DNA from: JAMCRM01 sp041685075
GTDB taxonomy: Bacteria; Acidobacteriota; Terriglobia; Bryobacterales; Bryobacteraceae
Direction: 5' to 3'
Assembly (NCBI GenBank): GCA_041685075.1
Contig: JAWLGN010000163.1
Coordinates: 1-12,244 of the forward strand
Length of the DNA stretch: 12,244 nt
Within the stretch, counting starts at the first letter, position 1; the number at the start of each line of letters is the position of its first letter. The position numbers were made by a program, and so were the translations under genes. Below the pieces are notes generated by a model. The model saw nothing but the letters and a program-made list of their open reading frames with translations. It was not told the origin of the DNA and searched no databases. Positions 1 to 6,770 of this stretch are shown here, one piece after another.

Positions 1-1074
1 AAACGCCCGCGAAAGCTGCTCGACATCCACGCCGCGGGCTTCCAGCCGCGCGGTGCTCTCTCCGGTCTTCAACGCCACATCGGCGCGCGCGGCCACGGTG
101 CCCGCGGGAGCGGCAACTTCGAGCGACTCGAGGCGTACCCGCGCGGCCGCCGCGTCGTAGGCGGCTTCGGCCTCGATCGCCAGGCGTTCGAACTGCTCGA
201 TGGCCAGATCCCGGCCCGCAATGCGCGCCCGCGCCTGCAACTCGGGCACTGGACCCGTAGCCGTGATCGACGCCTCTAGCCTGCCCTGCACCCGCTGCCG
301 CGAGCCGGCGAATGCCGCCAGCGGCGCCAGATCCAGAGCCGTCTCGGCGGTAAGATCGAGCCTGGGCGCTGCGAACTCCCGCACGGTTCCCGCGAGCGCC
401 AGGGTGGAGTCGCCCAGCGCGGCTTCGAATCGTTTCACTTCGAGGGCATCGCGCAGCAGCCGGAGATCGGCCATCAAGTTGCCGAGCGGCAGCGTGCGCC
501 CGCCCAACGTCACGCGGCCGCCGCCGGCGCCTTGCACCAGGATGACCTCGTCCCGGACCGTGATGCGATCGAGCGGCAGTTCCACCGCCGCGCCCTGCCG
601 CTCGTCGTCGTAGCGCAGGCCGCCGCCGTTGACCTCGAGCAGCGCGATGCGGTAGTCCACCTCGCCTTCGGATGGCTCCTGTTCGGGCAGGCGCGGGAGA
701 TTGTCGCGGCCCGCGCCGTCCACCGCCACGTGCAGGCGCGGGTTGCGGATGGCGGCGCGCTCGATGTGGTACGCCCCGCGCAGCAGCGCCCCGAGTGACA
801 AGTCCACCTCGATGCGGTCCGCGCGAAACAGCGGCGGCAGGTCGGGAGCTTGCGGCGACCGCACCTCGAGCCCGTCCACCGCGACCCGCATCGCCGCCAG
901 GTTGTAGTGGAGCGCGGCGGCGCTCACCGCAATCCCCCGCGCGCGGGCCACTTCCACCGCCTGGCGCAGCGCCCACTGCCGCACAGGAGGAGTATGCAGT
1001 GCCGATACCACCAGCACCAGCGCCGCTGCCGCGGCTCCGCCAATCCAGGCTGCCCGCCGCACCCTCCCGGTCAC
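1..1074 (-). CDS. AsmA/TamB-like envelope protein, N-terminal part (runs off the left edge)
   Basis: The minus-strand frame is open from a GTG at 1074 to base 1, giving 358 codons with the 3' end missing. An in-frame TGA at 1104-1102 lies just upstream and GTG 1074 is the only usable start. A GGCGGA-like site sits about 7 nt before it, and the gap to the preceding TPR gene's stop is 13 nt. The N-terminus is VTGRVRRAAWIGG followed by an Ala/Leu/Val membrane anchor (about residues 10-27). After the anchor comes the pattern typical of AsmA/TamB-type proteins: a helix (VRQWALRQAVEVA), then LHYNLAAMRVAVDGLEVRSP, then repeated short beta strands with 'ADIEVDLSLGALL'-like and 'RITVRDEVILVQG'-like segments. 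Proteins of this class span the periplasm and are linked to lipid transport or outer-membrane assembly. Which subfamily it belongs to cannot be settled from the N-terminal part. It is probably co-transcribed with the TPR gene. Confidence 0.75.
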   Translation of the reverse strand, partial: MTGRVRRAAWIGGAAAAALVLVVSALHTPPVRQWALRQAVEVARARGIAVSAAALHYNLAAMRVAVDGLEVRSPQAPDLPPLFRADRIEVDLSLGALLRGAYHIERAAIRNPRLHVAVDGAGRDNLPRLPEQEPSEGEVDYRIALLEVNGGGLRYDDERQGAAVELPLDRITVRDEVILVQGAGGGRVTLGGRTLPLGNLMADLRLLRDALEVKRFEAALGDSTLALAGTVREFAAPRLDLTAETALDLAPLAAFAGSRQRVQGRLEASITATGPVPELQARARIAGRDLAIEQFERLAIEAEAAYDAAAARVRLESLEVAAPAGTVAARADVALKTGESTARLEARGVDVEQLSRAF

Positions 1075-1087
1075 CGCGACTTCCGCC

Positions 1088-1684
1088 TTAACGAGCGGTC
1101 TTCAAAACCGCCCGCACCTTGCGCGCTTCCGGAGCGTCCGGTTTCATCTTCAGGAATAACTGAAAGTGGGTCAGCATCTTGTCCGGCCGCCGCAGGCCAT
1201 TGTAGGCCAGGCCCGCGTAGTAGTGCGCGTAGGCGTGGCCGGTGTTCTTTTCGATAAAGGCTTCGAAGTCCTGCGCCGCTTCGTTATAGCGTTTACGTTC
1301 GAGATGCACGCGGCCGCGGACGTATTCGAGCTGGCTGCCCTCGGCCTCCTTCAGCGCCTCCTCGGCTTTATCGAATTCGTTCCGCTCGACGTACAGGCGC
1401 GCCAGCGCGAGCCGGCTCTCGCCGCCGGGTTCCAGTTCCCCGGCCTTGGTTATATGCGGCGCGGCCTCATCGGCGGGCTTGCCCTCTTCGAGCAGCGCCA
1501 GCCCCAGGTATCGCCGCGCGCGGGCGTTCTCCGGCTCCGCCTCCACCGCGGCGCGCAGCTCGGGTTCGGCCTCGGCGAACTTGCCCTGGTCGAACAACTC
1601 CACCGCGCGGTTCAAATCGGCGGCAAACGCCTGTGCCGACAGCAGGATGACAGCCGTAAACGAACCAATCAGAGCACGTAACAT
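1088..1684 (-). CDS. Exported tetratricopeptide-repeat (TPR) protein
   Basis: This encodes 198 residues from the ATG at 1684, chosen because a GGAGG (1695-1691 on the minus strand) lies 6 nt upstream. A start 21 nt further up would put seven extra residues in front of the signal peptide. The N-terminus MLRALIGSFTAVILLSAQAFA is a clear signal peptide with probable cleavage at AFA|AD and no lipobox cysteine. The rest is stacked helical pairs of the TPR type: LNRAVELFDQGKFAEAEPEL, then ARARRYLGLALLEEGK, SRLALARLYVERNEFDKAEEAL, LEYVRGRVHLERKRYNEAAQDF, and HAYAHYYAGLAYNGLRR near the C-terminus. TPR proteins are protein-interaction scaffolds; a periplasmic partner is expected but cannot be named. 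It is followed after 13 nt by the AsmA/TamB-like gene, so a joint envelope role is plausible. The specific function is unknown. Confidence 0.85.
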   Translation of the reverse strand: MLRALIGSFTAVILLSAQAFAADLNRAVELFDQGKFAEAEPELRAAVEAEPENARARRYLGLALLEEGKPADEAAPHITKAGELEPGGESRLALARLYVERNEFDKAEEALKEAEGSQLEYVRGRVHLERKRYNEAAQDFEAFIEKNTGHAYAHYYAGLAYNGLRRPDKMLTHFQLFLKMKPDAPEARKVRAVLKTAR

Positions 1685-1690
1685 GTTTCC

Positions 1691-1695
1691 CCTCC
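1691..1695 (-). promoter_or_regulatory. Ribosome binding site of the TPR gene
   Basis: GGAGG on the minus strand lies 6 nt before the ATG at 1684. It decides the start of the TPR gene in favour of the second possible methionine. Confidence 0.7.
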
Positions 1696-1711
1696 AACGT
1701 TCCAATTCAGA

Positions 1712-1724
1712 GTAGACGGTCTAC
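1712..1724. promoter_or_regulatory. Inverted repeat in the divergent intergenic region (possible operator)
   Basis: GTAGAC-G-GTCTAC is a perfect 6-bp inverted repeat around one central base. It lies between the divergently oriented TPR gene (starting at 1684, minus) and ATPase gene (starting at 1842, plus), 28 nt upstream of the TPR start codon. Compact palindromes of this size are typical operators for dimeric helix-turn-helix repressors, for example TetR-type. No such regulator is encoded in the window. The position fits repression or activation of the TPR/AsmA operon. Its role is inferred only from symmetry and place. Confidence 0.35.
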
Positions 1725-1819
1725 AATGAACTTCCAGTTTCGCGCGCCGGTAAGAACGAGCGCAAACGGGCGCTCCCTGTGTGCTGGCGCGCACAGTCGC
1801 GGTGCCCGCTGCGCCATCA

Positions 1820-1825
1820 TACAAT
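1820..1825 (+). promoter_or_regulatory. Possible -10 element upstream of the ATPase-channel pair
   Basis: TACAAT (five of six bases of the TATAAT consensus) lies 16 nt upstream of the GTG start in an otherwise GC-rich region. I see no good -35 at the usual distance, and the position implies a very short leader. This is a weak candidate. Confidence 0.2.
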
Positions 1826-1841
1826 CTGAGGCGAGGGCAAG

Positions 1842-4583
1842 GTGCAGCACAGCGAAGCGGCGGCGGCGACTCCGTGGACCCAGCAATGGGCCCTGTTCCG
1901 CGACCGCCTGGGAGCGCGCCTGGCGCAACTGGCCGCCGAACTGGCCGCCTGCTGGGACGAACAGGCGGCGCTTCTCGACCGCACGCTGGCCTGGGAAGCC
2001 GGGGCGCCGGAGGCGCCTGGCCTGCCCGCCTACCGGCAAGCGCGCCGCGAAAGCGCCGATCGAGCGCTCATCCAGCCCATGGCGGAATGGGAGCGCCGGC
2101 GTCCTTACCAGCGTGCCATGGAGGCCATCGAAGCTTGCGACCGCAGCGTCGAAGAGCTGCTCATGGCGCTGCCCGAGCGCATCGAAACCAGCGGCCCGCA
2201 GGCCATAAGGCTGGCCGGGAGGGAGACGGTGGGTCCGGTGCGGCGCCTGCTGCTCGGCTTCCGCTCGGAGAGGACCGTGCCGCTGCGCGAGGTGGCGACG
2301 GCCTGCATGGAGCGCCTGCAGTTGGCGCGGATACCCATCGAGCGGCAGTATTTCGCTGTGCACCTGCGAGCCGCGCAGGAGTTGGGTAGAGCCTGGCATC
2401 CGGCGCGCGAGGCCATCGACGCCGCGGCTCGCGGCGCGCCGCCTGAGCCCGCGGTAACCGCCGCCGCGCCGGCCGCGGCCCGCGCTCGCTTCGGTGCGCT
2501 GCGAGGCGAGGCTGCCGCTTCGCTCGCCGCCTGGGAGGAGCGGCCCGCCACTACCGCCCGGCTGCTGGCCTCCGCGCTCGCCGCGGCGGTGCTCCGCGGC
2601 GGTCCTCCGGCGGGCAAGCGGGCCGGGCGCCGCGAGTCTCACCTGCGCGCCTGGGCGGCGAACTGGCGGGCGCTCGAGGCGGGGCTGCGGCTGGAGGTCG
2701 CGCTGGAAGCCTGCGAGGACCGCATCGCCACGCTCTTCGCCCGCGCCGTCGAGAGCCTGGAGGCGGAACAGGCGAGGGTGCTGGCGGAGCTGGAGTCGCT
2801 GGCCGCCTGGCTGCGCCGTTGCCTGGACGGCAGCCGCGGCGAGCCGCCCCCGCCGCGCGCCGACATCGTTCCCGCGATGGCTCGCCTGGCGGAGCTGGAG
2901 GCTGCGCTCGAAGCGGAACTCGCAGCGCTGCCGGAGAGCTGCCACCTGCTCGGCTTCCGCCAACGGCTCCGCCAGGTGCGCCCGCGGGAACGGCTCCGCG
3001 AGAGCTTTCGCCGCAACGGCCGCGCGGAGTTGGCGGAGCTGTTCGGGATGGCCGAAAGCGAACATCGCAAGGTGCTCCAGGAGATCGGGCGAGCCGGGGA
3101 AGTGGCGGCCTTCGGGCTGCAATCCGGCCAGGACTACCGGCTGGAGCGGGAGGCGCTCGAAAACGCACTGTCGCTGCTGGAGTTCTACCGCCGGAGAACG
3201 CCGGAATGGCCCGCCGCCGCCGGCCCACGCATGACCGCGGTGCTGGGGGCCGTCTTCAGCGACGCCCGTTACCGGCTCGACCGGCGTTTGGGCGCCGCCG
3301 CCCTGCTGGCGCGTCACGGTTTGCGGCGCGCCTGGCCGCTGGCGGCGCGCGGCGCTGCCGAAGCGGCCGCAAGCGCCTTCGATACCGGCCGCCGCGGCGC
3401 TTCCCGCCTGGCTACCCGTTTCCTGGAAGCCATCGGCTGGCGCTCGGCTTCGAGCGCGGGCTGGACCGAGGTCGTCTCGCGTCCGCTGCTCCCGCCCGAA
3501 TTCCGCCCTGGCGCCACGGGAACGGAGTTGCCGGCGCTTTACCGCCACCTGTTTCGCTTCGAGCCGGTGGAGGACCCGCGCTTCCTGGTGGGCCGTGCTC
3601 GCGAGATGGCCGCTATCGCGGAGGCCCGCGCCATGTGGGAGGCTTCCCGCCCGGCCGCCGTCCTCATCGTGGGGGAGCGCGGCAGCGGCAAGACCAGCCT
3701 GGTGAATTGCGCGCTCAAACAGCGGCTGCAGGATACGGAAGTGATCCGCGGCGAGTTCCAGCAGCGCCTTCATACCGAAGAAGACCTGCGCGCCTTTCTC
3801 TCGTCTCTGTTGGGCGCCGCGCCGGCGGATTTGGAGCGCTTTCTCCTGGACCGCCCGCGCGTGGTGGTGCTCGAGGAATTGGAGCGGAGCTTCCTGCGCC
3901 ATATCGGCTGCCTCGGTGCCATCCGCGCGCTCCAGCGGCTGGTGATGGCCACCTGCACGCGCGTCCTGTGGGTCCTCACCACCAACACCGTGGCCTTCCG
4001 GTTCATGCACGCGGCGGCGCAACTGGGCGCGGGATTTTCTCACCGCATCAACGCTGCCACTGCCGCGCGAGACGACCTGCGCAGCGCCATCCTCTGCCGC
4101 CACGATCTCTCCGGTTTGCGCCTGGAATTCGCCCCGCCGCCCACCCGCCGCCGCACCCTGGCTGCCGTGGAGCGGCTGCTGCGCCGCGCGCCGGACCCGG
4201 AAGCGGCCTTTTTCGATGTTCTCTCGCGGGAGTCCGACGGCGTCTTCCGCACCTCTTTCGACATCTGGCTGGGTTACATCGACGGCGTCCAGGCGGGCCT
4301 GCTCTACATGAAGCCGCTCGGTCTCCCGGATCTCTCTCCCGTAATTGACGACCTGAGCGCGGCCGACCTGTTCACCCTGATGGCCATTCTGCAGCACGGC
4401 AGCCTCACCGCCGAGGAGCATGCCGCCGTTTTCGAGCAGCCGCTCCCGGCCAGCCGCGCCCGCATCGACGAGCTGGCGGCGCGCGAGATCATCGAGCCCG
4501 ATCCCGGGCGCACGGGTTTCCGTGTGCGTCCCAAAGCCGCGCGCGTGGTGAAAGAAGCGCTCTACAGGAGGAACCTGCTATGA
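1842..4583 (+). CDS. Large P-loop ATPase with long helical N-terminal region, paired with an MscS channel
   Basis: This is 913 residues from GTG 1842. An in-frame TGA at 1827 and the lack of a nearby ATG fix the start, and a GAGG-rich stretch precedes it. Residues 1 to about 560 are Ala/Arg/Glu/Leu-rich and look almost wholly helical, with coiled-coil-like pieces (for example ESLEAEQARVLAELESLAAW). An ATPase module follows: FLVGR (581-585), Walker A GERGSGKTS (611-619, Lys617), a Walker B-like VVVLEE (674-679) with Glu where the first Asp is usual, and sensor-1-like LTTNT with Asn715. A later stretch reads ILCRHDLSGLRLEF. Residues about 838-913 resemble a winged helix. The entry motif and layout are like STAND/ORC-type ATPases. 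No signal peptide or membrane segment is visible, so it is cytosolic. It overlaps the MscS gene by ATGA, so the two are translationally coupled; a role in gating, sensing for or assembling the channel is inferred. The substrate and trigger are unknown. Confidence 0.85.
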   Translation: MQHSEAAAATPWTQQWALFRDRLGARLAQLAAELAACWDEQAALLDRTLAWEAGAPEAPGLPAYRQARRESADRALIQPMAEWERRRPYQRAMEAIEACDRSVEELLMALPERIETSGPQAIRLAGRETVGPVRRLLLGFRSERTVPLREVATACMERLQLARIPIERQYFAVHLRAAQELGRAWHPAREAIDAAARGAPPEPAVTAAAPAAARARFGALRGEAAASLAAWEERPATTARLLASALAAAVLRGGPPAGKRAGRRESHLRAWAANWRALEAGLRLEVALEACEDRIATLFARAVESLEAEQARVLAELESLAAWLRRCLDGSRGEPPPPRADIVPAMARLAELEAALEAELAALPESCHLLGFRQRLRQVRPRERLRESFRRNGRAELAELFGMAESEHRKVLQEIGRAGEVAAFGLQSGQDYRLEREALENALSLLEFYRRRTPEWPAAAGPRMTAVLGAVFSDARYRLDRRLGAAALLARHGLRRAWPLAARGAAEAAASAFDTGRRGASRLATRFLEAIGWRSASSAGWTEVVSRPLLPPEFRPGATGTELPALYRHLFRFEPVEDPRFLVGRAREMAAIAEARAMWEASRPAAVLIVGERGSGKTSLVNCALKQRLQDTEVIRGEFQQRLHTEEDLRAFLSSLLGAAPADLERFLLDRPRVVVLEELERSFLRHIGCLGAIRALQRLVMATCTRVLWVLTTNTVAFRFMHAAAQLGAGFSHRINAATAARDDLRSAILCRHDLSGLRLEFAPPPTRRRTLAAVERLLRRAPDPEAAFFDVLSRESDGVFRTSFDIWLGYIDGVQAGLLYMKPLGLPDLSPVIDDLSAADLFTLMAILQHGSLTAEEHAAVFEQPLPASRARIDELAAREIIEPDPGRTGFRVRPKAARVVKEALYRRNLL
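4566..4571 (+). promoter_or_regulatory. Ribosome binding site of the MscS channel gene, inside the ATPase gene
   Basis: AGGAGG lies 8 nt before the ATG at 4580 and within the last codons of the ATPase gene. It fixes the channel start and gives the second gene of the coupled pair strong independent ribosome entry. Confidence 0.8.
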
Positions 4584-5383
4584 GCCCCCAGATTTTCGAC
4601 CACATCTCCGCTTCGAAGATCCTGCAAGCGCTGCTGGTGGTGCTAGTGATTCTTGCACTGGTGCGGCTCAGCGACAAGGCGCTCGATGCCTTGGCGCGCA
4701 AAGCGCCGCGCGCGCGCTTTTTCTTCAAGGCGGCCGCGCCCGTTGCGCGTTTCGGGCTGTGGCTGGGCGGCGCGCTGTTGATCCTGACCGCGGTCATCGC
4801 GCCCACGGCCCAGACCCTCTGGGCGGTACTCACCGCCGCCGGCGTGGCCCTGGGATTCGGCGCACAGGACCTGGTGAAGAACATCATCGGCGGGCTGGTG
4901 GTGCTCATCGATCGTCCTTATCAACTAGGCGATCGCGTGAGGATTGGGGACGCCTACGGCGAAATCGACCACATCGGCCTGCGCAGCACCAGGCTTACCA
5001 CGGCGGATGAAGTCCGGGTCACCATCCCCAACAGCGAGGTCCTCAGCGGCATGACCTGGAACGCCAATAGCGGGGCGCTCGATACCGAGGTGGTAACCGA
5101 GTTGTACCTGCCGCCGGACAGCGACCCGGATGCCGCCGCCGAAGTGGGTTATGAAGCGGCCTACACCTCGCCCTACGTGCTGCTGGCCAAACCCATCAGG
5201 GTGCTGCTGGAGGACCGTTTCCACCAGAGCCCTTTCCTGCTGGTGCGCGTGAAAGCCTACGTCTACGACCACCGCTACGAGCCGGCGTTGAAAAGCGACA
5301 TCACCCTGCGCGCCAAGCGGGAGCTTCTGCGCCGCGGGATGCTGGCGGGCTGGCGCGAGGCGGCCGCTTCCGCCCGCGATTAA
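4580..5383 (+). CDS. MscS-family mechanosensitive ion channel
   Basis: This is 267 residues, close to the size of the minimal MscS channel. There are three predicted membrane helices: about 14-30 (LQALLVVLVILALVRL), 57-75 (FGLWLGGALLILTAVIAP), and the pore-lining TM3 at 79-112, which ends in the hallmark stretch GVALGFGAQDLVKNIIGG leading to VLIDRPYQLGD. The beta domain follows (VRIGDAYGEIDHIGLRSTRL, then VTIPNSEVLS), and residues 170-260 form the alpha/beta C-terminal vestibule. Channels of this family are inner-membrane heptamers that open under tension to release solutes. The start is set by AGGAGG 8 nt upstream, and the ATG overlaps the ATPase stop as ATGA. The stop TAA (5381-5383) shares a TTAA with the stop of the convergent CBM9-like gene. 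The family is certain; control by the upstream ATPase is inferred from gene coupling only. Confidence 0.95.
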   Translation: MSPQIFDHISASKILQALLVVLVILALVRLSDKALDALARKAPRARFFFKAAAPVARFGLWLGGALLILTAVIAPTAQTLWAVLTAAGVALGFGAQDLVKNIIGGLVVLIDRPYQLGDRVRIGDAYGEIDHIGLRSTRLTTADEVRVTIPNSEVLSGMTWNANSGALDTEVVTELYLPPDSDPDAAAEVGYEAAYTSPYVLLAKPIRVLLEDRFHQSPFLLVRVKAYVYDHRYEPALKSDITLRAKRELLRRGMLAGWREAAASARD

Positions 5384-6120
5384 CGCGCCGGCGGCGGCTG
5401 GTTCACAAATCGTACCCAGCCGAAGGACTGCGGCGTATGAAACGTCCTGGCCGGTGGCGCTATCGGCGACCACGTGCTGCTCTGGCGGTTGGTCATGCCC
5501 CCGGTGCGGTTCAAGTTCAGCCGCCAGCGGTCGCCGTGGCGCGGTGGAGTGTGGGCCGCGTCGCGCGCGAAGTTGCGGAACGGAATGGCCAGCTCGACAA
5601 TCCACTCGGTGTCGTCGGGGGATTCGTCCTTTCGCTCCCGACCGTGGAAGGTGGCGCGGTAGCGGACGCCTTCGGGTTCCCAGGTGGGCGGGCCGGTCCA
5701 CCAGTCCGTGCGGCAGCGGTTGAGCATGGCCCCGATGGCGTTGATCTCAAAGGTGTAGTAGTTGGTGACCTTCTTCGGGTTGGGACTGAGGAAGATCTCC
5801 ACGCAGTCGTCGTTTGACACCGGGCCGTGCCGCTCGGTGATGCGCGCCGAGATGTGGCGGTCGCGGCACAGGAAGGAGACGTAGAGGTTCTTGTCGTCCC
5901 ACACCATGCGCGCCAGCGTAGGCTCCTTTTCGCCCTCCTTCCACCAGTTGAAGTGGAAGGCGCCTGTGGGCGGCGCCTGGCGCCAGGCCGGTTCGTTCAG
6001 CCGCGCGTCGACGACGACGGGCGAAACCGCGCGGTAGATGTCGTAGTGCGGCAGGGGCTGAGCAGCCGCCGCCGCAGCGATGGCGAAGCAGGCGGCCGAG
6101 GCCGCGGTCGTTCTCGTCAA
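5380..6120 (-). CDS. Exported family 9-like carbohydrate-binding protein
   Basis: This is 246 residues. The start is a TTG at 6120: an in-frame TAA (the stop of the upstream gene, 6132-6130) lies four codons before it and no ATG or GTG follows until residue 72. The leader MTRTTAASAACFAIAAAAAA is a signal peptide with probable cleavage near AAA|QP. The mature part shows the marks of the CBM9/DOMON-like fold: VVVDARLNEPAWRQAP near residue 36, ARMVWDDKNLYVSF (70-83), DDCVEIFLSP (104-113), TFEINAIGAM, TEWIVELAIPF (171-181), WRLNLNRTGG, and HTPQSFGWVRF close to the C-terminus. Such beta-sandwich domains bind glycans or glycan ends. No catalytic domain is attached. It follows the membrane-protein gene after 9 nt and has only a weak ribosome site, so expression probably relies on that upstream gene. 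The ligand is unknown. Confidence 0.85.
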   Translation of the reverse strand: MTRTTAASAACFAIAAAAAAQPLPHYDIYRAVSPVVVDARLNEPAWRQAPPTGAFHFNWWKEGEKEPTLARMVWDDKNLYVSFLCRDRHISARITERHGPVSNDDCVEIFLSPNPKKVTNYYTFEINAIGAMLNRCRTDWWTGPPTWEPEGVRYRATFHGRERKDESPDDTEWIVELAIPFRNFARDAAHTPPRHGDRWRLNLNRTGGMTNRQSSTWSPIAPPARTFHTPQSFGWVRFVNQPPPAR

Positions 6121-6129
6121 GGCACTATC

Positions 6130-6552
6130 TTACATCCGCCGCGCGGCGCGAATCAGTCCTACCCCCAGGCTCAGCACCGCGGCGGCGAGAAACACCGCGC
6201 CAATGTAGGCCAGGTTGATGAGGCCGTTCGGCTGCTCGGCCGAGGGCGAAACCACCGAGAGAAAAAAGGCCGCCGGAATGAGGATAGCGGCAATGGGCGC
6301 GCCGGTGCGGGCGATCCATCTCCAGAACGGCGGCAGCACCGCTTCATCCACGTACCGCAGCATCACCAGCGCCAGGACCAGGTAGACCCCGGCATGCGCA
6401 TGTCCGGCGCGCCAGAGATCCTGGCGCAGCGGGTTGTCCATGTAGCCCGGCGCCCGCCCGACCAGCATCCCCAGCAGGGTTAGACCGCCGTACATTACCG
6501 TGGGAAGGACTACGAGAAGAATCCCCCCGAGCATCCGCGATTCTCGTGACAT
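6130..6552 (-). CDS. Small four-helix membrane protein of unknown function
   Basis: This encodes 140 residues from ATG 6552, chosen because GGAG (minus strand, + positions 6561-6564) lies 8 nt upstream. The longer open frame up to 6741 adds 63 residues of Arg/Gly/Cys-rich sequence with no membrane character. Four hydrophobic helices are visible: about 7-31, 53-70, 84-101 and 111-135. A distinctive RAGHAHAGVYLVLAL stretch (49-61) begins the second helix; two histidines one residue apart at a membrane boundary could bind a metal or heme, but this is only a suggestion. The C-terminus is basic (RAARRM). The next gene, the CBM9-like protein, follows after 9 nt, so the two are likely one transcript. 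I do not recognise the family with confidence. Confidence 0.75.
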   Translation of the reverse strand: MSRESRMLGGILLVVLPTVMYGGLTLLGMLVGRAPGYMDNPLRQDLWRAGHAHAGVYLVLALVMLRYVDEAVLPPFWRWIARTGAPIAAILIPAAFFLSVVSPSAEQPNGLINLAYIGAVFLAAAVLSLGVGLIRAARRM

Positions 6553-6770
6553 CGTGCTCTCTCCTCGATTTCCACAGTGTACACAAGCACCACGCGGCCT
6601 AAGTGTTACGATGTTGCCGGCCGGGCGTGCTGGGCAAAATCGTCCAGTGCTGTACCTTTTGGGGCAGTTTTGCGGGCCGGAGGCGTCGCCGTGGCGGGTA
6701 TTTCCAGTCTGGCCGTTTTCGTGCACGAGGGATCTAACCACAACGCTCGCAGGAAGGAGGACTCAAAACG
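6553..6770. promoter_or_regulatory. Divergent intergenic region between the membrane-protein gene and the HEAT-like gene
   Basis: These 218 bases separate two outward-reading transcription units, so promoters for both should lie here. They include an 8-bp palindrome GTGTACAC (6577-6584) and a spaced GCAAAA/TTTTGC pair (about 6634-6673). A TACACT resembling a -10 occurs on the minus strand, overlapping the palindrome. I see no good -35 for either direction and no small reading frame with a convincing ribosome site. Confidence 0.3.
6754..6760 (+). promoter_or_regulatory. Ribosome binding site of the HEAT-like gene
   Basis: AAGGAGG lies 10 nt before the first of two adjacent ATG codons (6771 and 6774). 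The spacing favours 6771. Confidence 0.75.

Noticed and set aside
1..1074. Pseudogene or broken gene at the left edge
   Set aside because: The frame is intact from GTG 1074 to base 1; it is cut only by the window.
200..1257. Several short plus-strand frames opposite the AsmA/TamB-like and TPR genes
   Set aside because: They are Arg/Pro/Ser-rich shadows with no ribosome sites or motifs.
1707..4421. A 904-codon open frame on the minus strand opposite the ATPase gene
   Set aside because: It is Arg/Gly/Gln/His-rich with no recognisable motif, whereas the plus strand has Walker motifs and a coupled downstream gene. High GC and strong third-position bias make long antisense frames common.
6553..6741. 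63-residue N-terminal extension of the four-helix membrane protein
   Set aside because: The extension has no membrane or signal character, and a good GGAG site sits before the internal ATG at 6552.
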